13,193 bases of DNA, taken from the NCBI GenBank assembly GCA_937885815.1, contig CALABM010000012.1:1-13193 (forward strand), in the 5' to 3' direction. A model generated the notes under the pieces. The model saw only the letters and a program-made list of their open reading frames with translations, ran no database searches and was not told the DNA's origin. The number at the start of each line of letters is the position of its first letter. The first letter of the stretch is position 1. The translations under genes were made by a program, and so were the position numbers. The DNA comes from an uncultured Verrucomicrobiales bacterium (GTDB taxonomy: Bacteria > Verrucomicrobiota > Verrucomicrobiia > Verrucomicrobiales > Akkermansiaceae). Below are positions 1 to 8,907 of this stretch, piece by piece.

Positions 1-294
1 CGACATCGTTTGCATCGTGGGAGAGGCGCCATTTGCTATCAGAAAGGCCACGGCCTCTGCATGCCCGGCAACCACCGCAATATCAAGAGGCGTGCGCCCC
101 TGCTCGTCCGGCGCATTAATATCTGCCCTATCCTCCACCATAGCACGCAGGGCCTGCATATTGCCGCTTTCCGCCGCTTCGTGAACAGATGGCACACTAC
201 CGCGCTCCGGTTCAAACGGCACTTCTGCAGCATATACCATAGCAGAAAAGAGAAGACAGCAAGCAGCCGGAAGTAAAAAATCAGCTTTCCTCAT
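1..294 (-). CDS. Exported ankyrin-repeat protein, 5' part (runs off left edge)
   Basis: The frame opens at ATG 294-292 and stays open for 98 codons to the window edge, so the C-terminus is missing. Residues 1-22 look like a signal peptide: MRK, then a hydrophobic run with two adjacent cysteines, ending VYA before AE, which suits signal peptidase I. Residues 37-94 form ankyrin-type helix-turn-helix units. SVHEAAESGNMQALRAMVED is followed by the consensus-like GRTPLDIAVVAGHAEAVAFL and IANGASP. Ankyrin repeats bind other proteins, so a periplasmic or cell-surface binding role is likely, but the partner is unknown. The gene follows the rpoC terminator by 129 nt and is probably transcribed on its own. 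A candidate promoter lies directly against the start codon. The ankyrin assignment is firm; the function is not known. Confidence 0.8.
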   Translation of the reverse strand, partial: MRKADFLLPAACCLLFSAMVYAAEVPFEPERGSVPSVHEAAESGNMQALRAMVEDRADINAPDEQGRTPLDIAVVAGHAEAVAFLIANGASPTMQTMS

Positions 295-300
295 TACGCC

Positions 301-329
301 ATCTTAACGCTTTCTCTTCTCCATGACAA
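301..329 (-). promoter_or_regulatory. Candidate sigma70-type promoter of the ankyrin gene, possibly leaderless
   Basis: On the minus strand TTGTCA (329-324; 5 of 6 to TTGACA) is followed by a 17-nt spacer and TAAGAT (306-301; 4 of 6 to TATAAT). Only six bases separate the -10 box from the ATG, so transcription would begin at or next to the start codon and give a leaderless mRNA. The motif match is modest. It supports a separate promoter after the rpoC terminator but does not prove one. Confidence 0.4.
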
Positions 330-350
330 GATTATTTTTACCAGCTATGC

Positions 351-393
351 AAAAAATCAATCGGCCCGGCTTCCATCATGGAAACCGGGCCGG
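351..393 (-). terminator. Intrinsic terminator of the rpoBC operon
   Basis: The arms at 362-374 and 380-392 form a 13-bp GC-rich stem with a single G-U wobble and a 5-nt loop. On the minus-strand transcript the stem is followed by AUUGAUUUUUU (U-run at 356-351). It starts about 30 nt after the rpoC stop codon. The orientation of the U-run shows it acts on the minus strand. It separates the operon from the ankyrin gene. Confidence 0.88.
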
Positions 394-423
394 AAAATAT
401 AGAGATTACAAACTCAGGCGGGA

Positions 424-3400
424 TTACTCTTCGATACCCACGGAGATGGACTCCTCAGCAGCGGAGAAATCATCCTCGTCATCCTCCCAGCGAGCGCGGG
501 GAATGGGGGTAGCACCGGGAGCAGCCTCCACCACGATGTTGCGGTACTTGTCGAAACCGGTACCGGCAGGAATGAGGTGGCCGAGAATCACGTTCTCCTT
601 GAAGCCCTCCAGCATATCAACCTTACCCAAGGTAGCGGCCTCAGTAAGCACGCGAGTCGTATCCTGGAAGGAAGCGGCGGAGATGAAGGAATCCGTCTTC
701 AGAGAGGCCTTGGTGATGCCCAGAAGGATGGGCTCACTGTCAGCCGGGCGACCATTCATGCTCATGGTCTCGCGGTTAATGCGAGCAAGCGTGGTGCGAT
801 CCACCTCGTCACCCCAGAGCAGGCCGGTATCACCCGGGTCCTTCACGCGCACCTTACGCAGCATCTGAGAAACGATGATTTCAACGTGCTTGTCATTAAT
901 TTCCACACCCTGCACACGGTACACCTGCTGCACCTTGTTCACGAGGTGCTCCTGAAGGGCCTCCTTACCGCAGATGCGGAGGATTTCATCAGAAGCCTCA
1001 GAGCCGTCAGAGAGGGGTTCACCGGCGCGCACGAAGTCACCATCATGCACGATGATGTGGCGATCCATGGGCACAAGGTGCTTAATGGAGATAGCGCCTT
1101 CGCTCTCATCATGATTCTCCAGCTTGGAGGAACGGCGGCGGGACTTACCAGCAGCCTCCTTAGCCTCAGCATCACGATAGATGGTCACTACCTTCTTACC
1201 ACGAATCATGGCGTCATCAATACCGACGATACCGTCCATCTCAGCAAGTGTGCAGGTATCCTTCGGGCGGCGAGCTTCGAAGAGCTCGGCCACACGGGGA
1301 AGACCACCGGTAATATCGTTTGTCTTCTGCACCTTACGGGGAGTCTTAGCCACGGGAGTACCGGCAGAAATCTTCTGCTTGTTGCTCACGGCAAGGTAAG
1401 CACCGGTGGGGATGGAGTACACGCGGGGCTGGTCCTTAGCGCTGCCGGGCTTGGCGGTGTGCACGATGATGCGGGGAGCGAGATCCTGACGGTGATCAAT
1501 GATAACGGTGGTACCCTTACCGGATTCGGTGTGACCGGACTCGGTGCGGCAGGTAATACCTTCAATCATGTCAGCGAACTCCACAGTACCGCCGATTTCG
1601 GAGATAACCGGAATGGCGAAGGGATCCCATTCAGCGATGAGGGTCTTGGCGGTGATGTTCTCACCATCCTTCACGTGCAGCACGGCACCCATGGTCAGCT
1701 GGTAAGATTCCTGCTCCTTGCCCTCGGCATCGTAAACCTTCACGCAGCCGTTCTTGCAAAGCACCACGTTGTTACCGTTCTCATCCAGTACGCAGCGGCC
1801 ACGGAGGTTCTCATCATAGATAACCTGACCATCAGTCTTAGCCACGTATTCGGGACGGCTGGCAGAGGCGGAAGCGGTACCACCCACGTGGAAGGTACGC
1901 ATGGTAAGCTGAGTACCAGGCTCACCGATGGACTGAGCGGCGATAATACCCACAGCCTCACCCACCTTCACGCCCTTGCCGGTAGCAAGGTTCAGGCCGT
2001 AGCACTTGGCGCAGCAGCCCTTGGTGAGTTCACAGGTCAGCACGGAGCGAACCTTCACCTTCTCAATACCCACGTTCTCGATGCGCTTGGCGGCTTCATC
2101 CGTGATGATTTCGTTCTTAGCCACGATAAGCTCATGGCTGGTCGGATCATAGATGTCATCACAGGTTACGCGGCCGTAAATACGCATGGAAAGGCTGGCG
2201 ATTTCATCATCACCGTCATAAATAGCGGTCATGGTGATACCATTATCGGTACCGCAGTCCTCATCACGTACGATTACGTCCTGAGCCACGTCCACGAGCT
2301 TACGGGTCATGTAACCGGAGTCAGCCGTCTTAAGAGCGGTGTCAGCCAGACCCTTACGGGCACCGTGAGTGGAAATGAAGTACTCAAGCACGCTCAGACC
2401 TTCACGGAAGTTGGAGGTAATGGGGCGCTCGATAATTTCACCACTGGGCTTGGCCATAAGACCACGCATACCGGAGAGCTGCTTAATCTGAGCCTTGTTA
2501 CCACGAGCACCGGAGTCCACCATCATGTAGAGGGGGTTAGCCACGGCAGAACCGTCGTTGTACTCCAGCTTGGTGTAGAGCTCCTTCTGGATGGCGTCAG
2601 TCGTGGAGGACCAGATGTTCACCACCTTTTCATAGCGCTCGCCGTTCGTGATAAGACCTTCCTCATACTGCTCGGTCACCTTAGTCACCTCGTCATAGGC
2701 AGCGGCAATGAGCTCATTCTTGTGCTCAGGCACCACCATGTCCACGATACCGATGGAGCAACCGGAGCGAGTAGCCTCCTTATAACCGAGGGACTTCAGG
2801 GCGTCCAGAGTCTCCACAGTCTTGGCCTGACCGCAGGTCTGATAGCAGCGCCAGATGATTTCACCGAGCTGCTTCTTACCAACGTTACGGTTGATGTAGC
2901 CAATCTCGTTCGGCCAGATTTCGTTGAAACGTACACGGCCGGCGGTGGTGACGATAGTCTTGCGGCCCACGTTCTCCTGGTTGAAGGAAAGGCGTGCAAG
3001 CTCACGGCCAGTCTTGCCGTAATCCGGGTTCTTAAGGCGAATCCACTCGTGATAGCCAATCTTGCGAGCTGCAATAGCGAACTCCACTTCAGAGATGGAC
3101 TCGAAGAGGGGCAGCAGGTTCTGGTTATCCTCGTTCTCCTTCACCACCTTAGCGCGGGTGTGCGTCAGGTAGTAGGAACCAAGAATGATATCCTGAGACG
3201 GGGTGCTGATGGGCTTACCGGAAGCGGGTGAGAAGATGTTGTTGGGAGCCAACATGAGCAGGCGGGCCTCAAGCTGGGCCTCCACACTCAGCGGCACGTG
3301 CACAGCCATCTGGTCACCGTCGAAGTCAGCGTTATAACCCGTACATACAAGCGGGTGCAGACGAATAGCGCTACCTTCAATAAGCACAGGCTCGAAAGCC

Positions 3401-4701
3401 TGAATGGAAAGACGGTGCAGCGTAGGAGCACGGTTCAGGAACACGGGGTGCCCCTTGGTCACTTCCTCCAGAATATCCCATACGATGGACTCCTTGCGGT
3501 CAATCATCTTCTTAGCAGAGCGCACGGTGTGCACATAGCCAAGCTCCTTCAGGCGGTGAATGATGAACGGCTCAAAGAGGGCCAGAGCCATCTTCTTGGG
3601 AAGACCGCACTGGTTCATCTTCAGGTTCGGGCCGATAACGATTACGGAACGGCCGGAGTAGTCCACACGCTTACCAAGCAGGTTCTGACGGAAACGGCCG
3701 CTCTTGCCCTTCAGCATGTCAGAGAGGGACTTCAGCGGGCGGTTACCGGCACCAGTCACGTGGCGGCCATGGCGGCCGTTATCGAACAGAGCGTCCACAG
3801 CTTCCTGAAGCATGCGCATTTCATTGCGCTTAATCACCTCGGGAGTCTGGAGAGCAGCGAGCTCCTTCAGACGATTGTTACGGTTGATAACACGGCGGTA
3901 GAGGTCATTCAGGTCAGACGTAGCGAAGCGGCCACCGGGCAGCGGCACAAGGGGGCGCAGATCCGGGGGAATCACGGGAAGGATGGTGAGCACCATCCAC
4001 TCGGGATGACCACCGCTATTCTTGAAGCCCTGAGCGAGCTGGAGACGCTTGGCAAGCTTACGCTTGTTCTGCTTGGAGTTTGTCTTCTCCATCTCCTGAC
4101 GCAGCTCATCAATGAGAGCCTCCAAGTCGATTGTAGCCAGAAGGCGCTGAATAGCAGCTGCACCCATGCCGGCCTCCGGTGCTTCATCACCGTAATCCTC
4201 CTGCAGAGTTTCGTACTCCTCCTCAGAGAGGATAGTACCACGCTCAATACCGTTCACACCGTGAGGATCCGTCACAATGTAATCCTCATAGTAAATAACA
4301 CGCTCCAAGTCACGGGCAGTAAGGTTCAGCATGAGGCCGATGCGGCTGGGCATGCACTTGTAGAACCAGATGTGAGTGACAGGTACGGCCAACTCAATGT
4401 GGCCCATGCGCTCACGGCGAACGCGGGCGGAAGTCACCTCCACGCCGCAACGGTCACACACCATGCCCTTGTTCTTGGCGCGCTTGTAGCGGCCGCAGGA
4501 GCACTCCATGTCACGAGTCGGGCCGAAAATACGTTCACAGAAAAGGCCACCCTTCTCCGGCTTGAACGTACGGTAATTGATGGTCTCAGGGTTCTTGACC
4601 TCGCCGCTGGACCAGCTCAGGATGTTCTCCGGGCTAGCAACGGTGATGCAAACCTGGTCGAAGTTTTTAGGCTTCTCGTTGTTAAGGTCAATGTAAGACA
4701 T
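424..4701 (-). CDS. rpoC: DNA-directed RNA polymerase subunit beta'
   Basis: The 1425-residue beta' subunit forms one jaw of RNA polymerase and holds the catalytic magnesium. The N-terminal zinc site is C67, C69, C82, C85. The universal NADFDGD motif lies at 457-463, with D459, D461 and D463 binding Mg. The second zinc site is C816, C890, C897, C900, with the same spacing as in E. coli. The bridge-helix region (SGARG onwards) lies around 730-805 and the trigger loop around 912-945, including M934 and H938. Length and collinearity are those of an ordinary bacterial beta' without a large lineage-specific insert. The start is ATG 4701-4699, giving MSYIDLNNEK and then conserved sequence; no Shine-Dalgarno motif precedes it. 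It lies 67 nt after rpoB, with a hairpin in the gap, and is the last gene before the terminator. Confidence 0.98.
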   Translation of the reverse strand: MSYIDLNNEKPKNFDQVCITVASPENILSWSSGEVKNPETINYRTFKPEKGGLFCERIFGPTRDMECSCGRYKRAKNKGMVCDRCGVEVTSARVRRERMGHIELAVPVTHIWFYKCMPSRIGLMLNLTARDLERVIYYEDYIVTDPHGVNGIERGTILSEEEYETLQEDYGDEAPEAGMGAAAIQRLLATIDLEALIDELRQEMEKTNSKQNKRKLAKRLQLAQGFKNSGGHPEWMVLTILPVIPPDLRPLVPLPGGRFATSDLNDLYRRVINRNNRLKELAALQTPEVIKRNEMRMLQEAVDALFDNGRHGRHVTGAGNRPLKSLSDMLKGKSGRFRQNLLGKRVDYSGRSVIVIGPNLKMNQCGLPKKMALALFEPFIIHRLKELGYVHTVRSAKKMIDRKESIVWDILEEVTKGHPVFLNRAPTLHRLSIQAFEPVLIEGSAIRLHPLVCTGYNADFDGDQMAVHVPLSVEAQLEARLLMLAPNNIFSPASGKPISTPSQDIILGSYYLTHTRAKVVKENEDNQNLLPLFESISEVEFAIAARKIGYHEWIRLKNPDYGKTGRELARLSFNQENVGRKTIVTTAGRVRFNEIWPNEIGYINRNVGKKQLGEIIWRCYQTCGQAKTVETLDALKSLGYKEATRSGCSIGIVDMVVPEHKNELIAAAYDEVTKVTEQYEEGLITNGERYEKVVNIWSSTTDAIQKELYTKLEYNDGSAVANPLYMMVDSGARGNKAQIKQLSGMRGLMAKPSGEIIERPITSNFREGLSVLEYFISTHGARKGLADTALKTADSGYMTRKLVDVAQDVIVRDEDCGTDNGITMTAIYDGDDEIASLSMRIYGRVTCDDIYDPTSHELIVAKNEIITDEAAKRIENVGIEKVKVRSVLTCELTKGCCAKCYGLNLATGKGVKVGEAVGIIAAQSIGEPGTQLTMRTFHVGGTASASASRPEYVAKTDGQVIYDENLRGRCVLDENGNNVVLCKNGCVKVYDAEGKEQESYQLTMGAVLHVKDGENITAKTLIAEWDPFAIPVISEIGGTVEFADMIEGITCRTESGHTESGKGTTVIIDHRQDLAPRIIVHTAKPGSAKDQPRVYSIPTGAYLAVSNKQKISAGTPVAKTPRKVQKTNDITGGLPRVAELFEARRPKDTCTLAEMDGIVGIDDAMIRGKKVVTIYRDAEAKEAAGKSRRRSSKLENHDESEGAISIKHLVPMDRHIIVHDGDFVRAGEPLSDGSEASDEILRICGKEALQEHLVNKVQQVYRVQGVEINDKHVEIIVSQMLRKVRVKDPGDTGLLWGDEVDRTTLARINRETMSMNGRPADSEPILLGITKASLKTDSFISAASFQDTTRVLTEAATLGKVDMLEGFKENVILGHLIPAGTGFDKYRNIVVEAAPGATPIPRARWEDDEDDFSAAEESISVGIEE

Positions 4702-4732
4702 ATAAAGAAGTTAATGAGTGAAAGGTTTGGTT

Positions 4733-4758
4733 GCTACCCGCCCGCAAAGGCGGGTAGC
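4733..4758 (-). repeat. Hairpin in the rpoB-rpoC gap
   Basis: The arms 4733-4742 and 4749-4758 are a perfect 10-bp inverted repeat (GCTACCCGCC and its complement) around a 6-nt loop. On the transcribed strand it is followed by AACCAAACC, not a U-run, so it is not an ordinary terminator. It begins 10 nt after the rpoB stop and ends 31 nt before the rpoC start. A role in RNA processing or stability, or in separating translation of the two genes, is inference. Confidence 0.7.
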
Positions 4759-4768
4759 GGTTACAGGT

Positions 4769-7700
4769 TTACATGTCGGAGTCGTCTTCATCTGCCTCAT
4801 CGGCATCATCATCGGCCTCCAGGTCATCGGCATCGGCGTCATCATCATCGTCATCGTCGAAGTCAGAATCGCCATCAAAGTCCATCTCGTCTCCGAAGAG
4901 CTCTTCATCATCGCCGCCATCAGCAAGCAAGTCGAAGAGCTCATCCGTAGTCTGCGGTGCATTCTCGAGATCCTTCTTCTCCAGCGGCTGGACGTTCAAG
5001 CAGAGAGCCTGCATTTCCTTAATGAGCACGTTGAAGGACTCGGGAGTACCGGCGGCCAGAGAGTTGTCACCCTTAACGATGTTCTCGTAGATTCGGGTAC
5101 GGCCCTGAACGTCGTCAGACTTAACCGTAAGGAGCTCCTGAAGAGTATAGGCAGCACCGTAAGCTTCCATAGCCCACACTTCCATTTCACCGAAGCGCTG
5201 GCCACCGTGCTGGGCCTTACCACCGAGGGGCTGCTGGGTAACGAGGGAGTACGTACCAACGGCACGTGCGTGCACCTTATCAGCCACGAGGTGATTCAGC
5301 TTCAGCATGTAGGTGTAACCCACCACCACGGGATAGTGGAAGTACTCACCGGTGAGACCGTCGATGAGGCGGCTCTTACCGGCCACGGAGCCGTCCTTGC
5401 CGTCACCCACCCATGTGAAGCCGGGTACCTGCTTGGCCTGGCTCATGTAGTCCCAAATCTTGGACTCTTCGATACCGTCGAACACCGGAGTAGCTACCTT
5501 GAAGCCGAGGGCCTTGGCGGCTACACCCAAGTGAGCCTCAAGCACCTGACCCACGTTCATTCGGGAAGGCACACCCAGCGGGTTCAGAATGATGTCCACA
5601 GGAGTACCGTCCTCCAGATAGGGCATATCCTCGATGGGAAGCACGCGAGAGCACACACCCTTGTTACCGTGACGACCGGCCATCTTATCACCCACACCCA
5701 GCTTGCGCTTGGCTGCGATGTATACCTTAACCTCAGTCACCACGCCCGGGTCCATCTCAGCACCGGCTTCAATCTGGTCGAGCTTGCGATCACGCTCTTC
5801 ATCCAGATCCTCGAAGCGGGGAGCGTAGGCATTAATGATTTCGAAAATCTGATTCTTAACCGGGCTGGCGCTCATCTCAATCTGGTCATGGTAGACAGCG
5901 AGCTTGCGCAGCAGGGTCTTAGTAATCTTGCGGTTTGCGGGGATAACGATTTCGTTCGTGCCAACGCGGGTCACCTCAAGCGGAATCTTCTCGCCCAGGA
6001 GGCGATCAGAGAGCTTGCTGGTGAGCTGCTCGATGAGAGCGTCCTTATCACGGTCGTACTCGGCATCCACCTTCTTACGCTGCTTCTGGCTCTCCTTCTC
6101 CACGTCAACAGGGGGAGTGCCGGGAGCGGCGGAGCGCACAATGCGAACATCCATCACCGTACCCACAGTGCCCGGGGGAACGCGCAGGGAAGTATCCTTC
6201 ACATCAGCAGCCTTCTCACCGAAGATGGCACGCAGCAGGCGCTCTTCCGGTGCAAGGTCAGTCTCGCTCTTGGGAGTAATCTTACCCACAAGGATATCAC
6301 CGGGCTTCACTTCAGCACCGATGCGGATAACGCCATCGCTGCCGAGGTTCTTCAGAGCCTCGTCACCCACGTTGGGAATATCACGAGTGATTTCTTCCGG
6401 ACCAAGCTTGGTGTCACGAGCTTTTTCCTCAAACTCCTCGATGTGGATGGAGGTATATGCATCCTCCTGCACCAGACGCTCGGAGATGATGATGGCGTCT
6501 TCGAAGTTGTAACCGTACCAGGACATGTAAGCCACCAGCACGTTGCGGCCAAGAGCAAGCTCACCACCATCCGTACAGGGACCGTCAGCCAGCACATCAC
6601 CGGCATTCACCACATCACCGCGGGAAACGATGGGCTTCTGGTTGATGCAGGTGGAAGCATTAGAACGCATGAACTTGCGCAGCTGGTATACGTAGATACC
6701 CTTCTCAGCATCCGTACGAACGCTCTCAGGATCGCTCAGCCAGCGCTGAGGAGCCACGGGAAGCTGGCCGTCATGAGTGGTCACGATGTACTCAGCCGTA
6801 GCAGAAGCCACGATACCGGGAGCCTGAGCCACTACCACAGCGCAACTATCGCGTGCGCACTTAGCCTCAATACCGGTACCCACGAGCGGGGCCTGATTCA
6901 CCATAAGCGGCACACCCTGACGCTGCATGTTTGCACCCATGAGTGCACGGTTGGCGTCGTCGTGCTCAAGGAAGGGAATAAGACCGGCAGCAATGGAGAT
7001 AATCTGCTTGGGAGATACGTCCATGTACTCCACGCGGCGGGGATCCACCTCGATGAACTCACCATGCTCACGTGCGGTGACACGGTTGCGGATGAAGTGG
7101 CCGCTGCCATTGTCGTTATCAAGCGGGTTATTAGCCTGAGCGATGAGATGATACTCCTCCTTGTTGGCAGTGAGGTACTCCACCTCATTGGTCACGATAA
7201 CCTCGGTATCAATCACATTACCGGCGGCATCCTTCTTCTCCACCTTCTTCACGCGGCGGAAGGGAGTCTCGATAAAGCCGTACTCGTCAATGCGAGCGTA
7301 TGTGCACAGAGAGTTAATAAGACCGATGTTCGGACCTTCAGGCGTCTCAATGGGGCAGATTCGGCCGTAGTGAGAGGGATGAACGTCTCGCACCTCGAAA
7401 CCGGCGCGATCGCGGTTCAGACCACCCGGACCAAGTGCAGAAAGACGGCGCTTGTGAGACAGCTCAGCCAGAGGGTTAATCTGATCCATGAACTGAGAGA
7501 GCTGGCTGCGGCCGAAGAAGTCACGCACCACGGCGCTCAGAGCCTTGGGATTGATGAGCTTGCTGGGAGTGATATCCGTACGGGTGGTATCGCACAGGGT
7601 CATGCGCTCCTTCACAAGGCGCTCCGTGCGGGCAAGGCCCACGCGACACTGGTTAGCGATAAGTTCGCCCACAGCACGCACGCGGCGGTTACCAAGGTGG

Positions 7701-8863
7701 TCGATATCATCCACCTGCCCTTCACCATTCTTCAGGCGAAGCAGGTACTTAATAGCGGAAAGGAAGTCGATGGGCTGGATGAGGCGAATATCCTCAGGCA
7801 CATCAAGACCCAGCTTCTGGTTAATCTTGTAACGGCCCACGCGAGTGAGGTCATACTTCTTCTCCTCCTTGAAGAGGCGGTCCAGAGCTGTGGCAGCCTG
7901 CTGCACTGCGGGCGGGTCACCGGGGCGGAACTTGCGGAAAATCTCCTTAAGGGCGCTCTCGCGGTCATGAGCAAGATCCTTCTTCAGAGTCTTCACGAGG
8001 GTCTCTTCCTCACGCTGGTCAATTACCTCAATCTCCTTGATACCCAGCTCAAGCATCTTCTTGATGGTAGCAAGGCTAAGGGGCTCATAGGCCTTTGCAA
8101 TGATAGCAGAGCGACGGCCTGAGGCATCATCACCGTGCTTCACATCCTCGAAGGGAATAAGATACTCGAGTTCATCACCTGTGACATCAGCCAGCTTCAG
8201 GTTCTGAATCGTGTAGAACTGCTCCACAATGGAACGATCACTCTCGTAACCGAGGTAACGAAGGAACGTGGTAGCAAGGAACTTGCGGCGGCGACGGCGG
8301 CGGTCCAAGAACACATACATCAGATCGCTCGTGTCAAACTGCACTTCCAGCCAGGAACCGCGATCCGGAATAATGCGGAAGGAGAAAATGTCCTTACCGT
8401 TAGCATGGCGGGTCTTCTCAAAGCAGATACCGGGAGAGCGGTGCAGCTGAGCTACAATCACACGCTCAGCACCGTTAATCACGAAAGTACCGCGGTCCGT
8501 AATCATGGGAATCTCACCCATGTACACGTTCTCGTCAGCTGTGTAGTCACCCACCTTCAGGCGGAACTTAACATACAGAGAGGCACTGTAGGTATCACCG
8601 GAGCGGATGGCGGAAAAGTCCGAAGTCTTGGGCGGAGAAATTTCGTAGGAGTCGTACTCCAGACGGATTTGACCGTCGTAGCTTTCGATCGGGAAATGCT
8701 CGGAAAGTACAGCCTGCAGACCAATCTTGAGCCGCTTATCCGGCTCGCTGAAACGTTGCAGGAATTCCTCGTAGGATTTTGTCTGGATCTCGATGAGGTT
8801 CGGTGGTTCGATTACCTCTTTGATCTTGCCGAAACTGATTCGCTCTTGCTTGGGCTTTGACAT
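4769..8863 (-). CDS. rpoB: DNA-directed RNA polymerase subunit beta
   Basis: This is the catalytic beta subunit of RNA polymerase, 1364 residues from ATG 8863-8861 (MSKPKQERISFGKIKEV). An in-frame GTG at 8956 would add 31 basic residues encoded by the structured leader and is unlikely to be the start. The rifampicin region lies at about 453-477 and reads SQLSQFMDQINPLAELSHKR. Q457, D460, H470 and S475 keep the residues equivalent to E. coli Q513, D516, H526 and S531, so a rifampicin-sensitive enzyme is expected. GDKMAGRHGNKG at 1058-1069 carries the two conserved active-site lysines, K1060 and K1068. An unusual run of six arginines lies near residue 190. After the normal C-terminal anchor there is a 72-residue extension (1293-1364) that ends in a strongly acidic tail. 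It follows rplL by 287 nt of highly structured DNA. Confidence 0.98.
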   Translation of the reverse strand: MSKPKQERISFGKIKEVIEPPNLIEIQTKSYEEFLQRFSEPDKRLKIGLQAVLSEHFPIESYDGQIRLEYDSYEISPPKTSDFSAIRSGDTYSASLYVKFRLKVGDYTADENVYMGEIPMITDRGTFVINGAERVIVAQLHRSPGICFEKTRHANGKDIFSFRIIPDRGSWLEVQFDTSDLMYVFLDRRRRRRKFLATTFLRYLGYESDRSIVEQFYTIQNLKLADVTGDELEYLIPFEDVKHGDDASGRRSAIIAKAYEPLSLATIKKMLELGIKEIEVIDQREEETLVKTLKKDLAHDRESALKEIFRKFRPGDPPAVQQAATALDRLFKEEKKYDLTRVGRYKINQKLGLDVPEDIRLIQPIDFLSAIKYLLRLKNGEGQVDDIDHLGNRRVRAVGELIANQCRVGLARTERLVKERMTLCDTTRTDITPSKLINPKALSAVVRDFFGRSQLSQFMDQINPLAELSHKRRLSALGPGGLNRDRAGFEVRDVHPSHYGRICPIETPEGPNIGLINSLCTYARIDEYGFIETPFRRVKKVEKKDAAGNVIDTEVIVTNEVEYLTANKEEYHLIAQANNPLDNDNGSGHFIRNRVTAREHGEFIEVDPRRVEYMDVSPKQIISIAAGLIPFLEHDDANRALMGANMQRQGVPLMVNQAPLVGTGIEAKCARDSCAVVVAQAPGIVASATAEYIVTTHDGQLPVAPQRWLSDPESVRTDAEKGIYVYQLRKFMRSNASTCINQKPIVSRGDVVNAGDVLADGPCTDGGELALGRNVLVAYMSWYGYNFEDAIIISERLVQEDAYTSIHIEEFEEKARDTKLGPEEITRDIPNVGDEALKNLGSDGVIRIGAEVKPGDILVGKITPKSETDLAPEERLLRAIFGEKAADVKDTSLRVPPGTVGTVMDVRIVRSAAPGTPPVDVEKESQKQRKKVDAEYDRDKDALIEQLTSKLSDRLLGEKIPLEVTRVGTNEIVIPANRKITKTLLRKLAVYHDQIEMSASPVKNQIFEIINAYAPRFEDLDEERDRKLDQIEAGAEMDPGVVTEVKVYIAAKRKLGVGDKMAGRHGNKGVCSRVLPIEDMPYLEDGTPVDIILNPLGVPSRMNVGQVLEAHLGVAAKALGFKVATPVFDGIEESKIWDYMSQAKQVPGFTWVGDGKDGSVAGKSRLIDGLTGEYFHYPVVVGYTYMLKLNHLVADKVHARAVGTYSLVTQQPLGGKAQHGGQRFGEMEVWAMEAYGAAYTLQELLTVKSDDVQGRTRIYENIVKGDNSLAAGTPESFNVLIKEMQALCLNVQPLEKKDLENAPQTTDELFDLLADGGDDEELFGDEMDFDGDSDFDDDDDDDADADDLEADDDADEADEDDSDM
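4772..4927 (-). other. Acidic low-complexity tail of RpoB
   Basis: The last 52 residues of RpoB contain 32 Asp or Glu and no Lys or Arg, including a run of seven Asp. At DNA level this is a GAT/GAC/GCC-rich imperfect triplet repeat. Ordinary RpoB proteins such as that of E. coli stop soon after the conserved core, so the tail is an extension and is probably disordered. The composition is read directly; any function is unknown. Confidence 0.85.
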
Positions 8864-8886
8864 GGAGTTGGCTGAGATGATGTTTT

Positions 8887-8904
8887 GCACCCATGTCCGG
8901 GTGC
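8887..8904 (-). repeat. Short hairpin before rpoB
   Basis: The arms GCACCC (8887-8892) and GGGTGC (8899-8904) pair perfectly around a 6-nt loop. The hairpin ends 23 nt before the rpoB ATG, close enough to affect ribosome access. Confidence 0.5.
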
Positions 8905-8907
8905 GGA

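Noticed and set aside
577..3231. 884-codon open frame on the plus strand opposite rpoC
   Set aside because: Same antisense artefact; the product is low-complexity and the minus strand encodes conserved RpoC throughout.
3298..4950. 550-codon open frame on the plus strand spanning the rpoC start and rpoB end
   Set aside because: It ends in His/Arg low complexity that mirrors the Asp-rich RpoB tail; it is antisense to two certain genes.
4718..8122. 1134-codon open frame on the plus strand opposite rpoB
   Set aside because: It is a shadow of strong codon bias in rpoB. The product is a His/Leu/Val/Thr-rich composition with no recognisable domain, while the minus strand holds an unmistakable RpoB.
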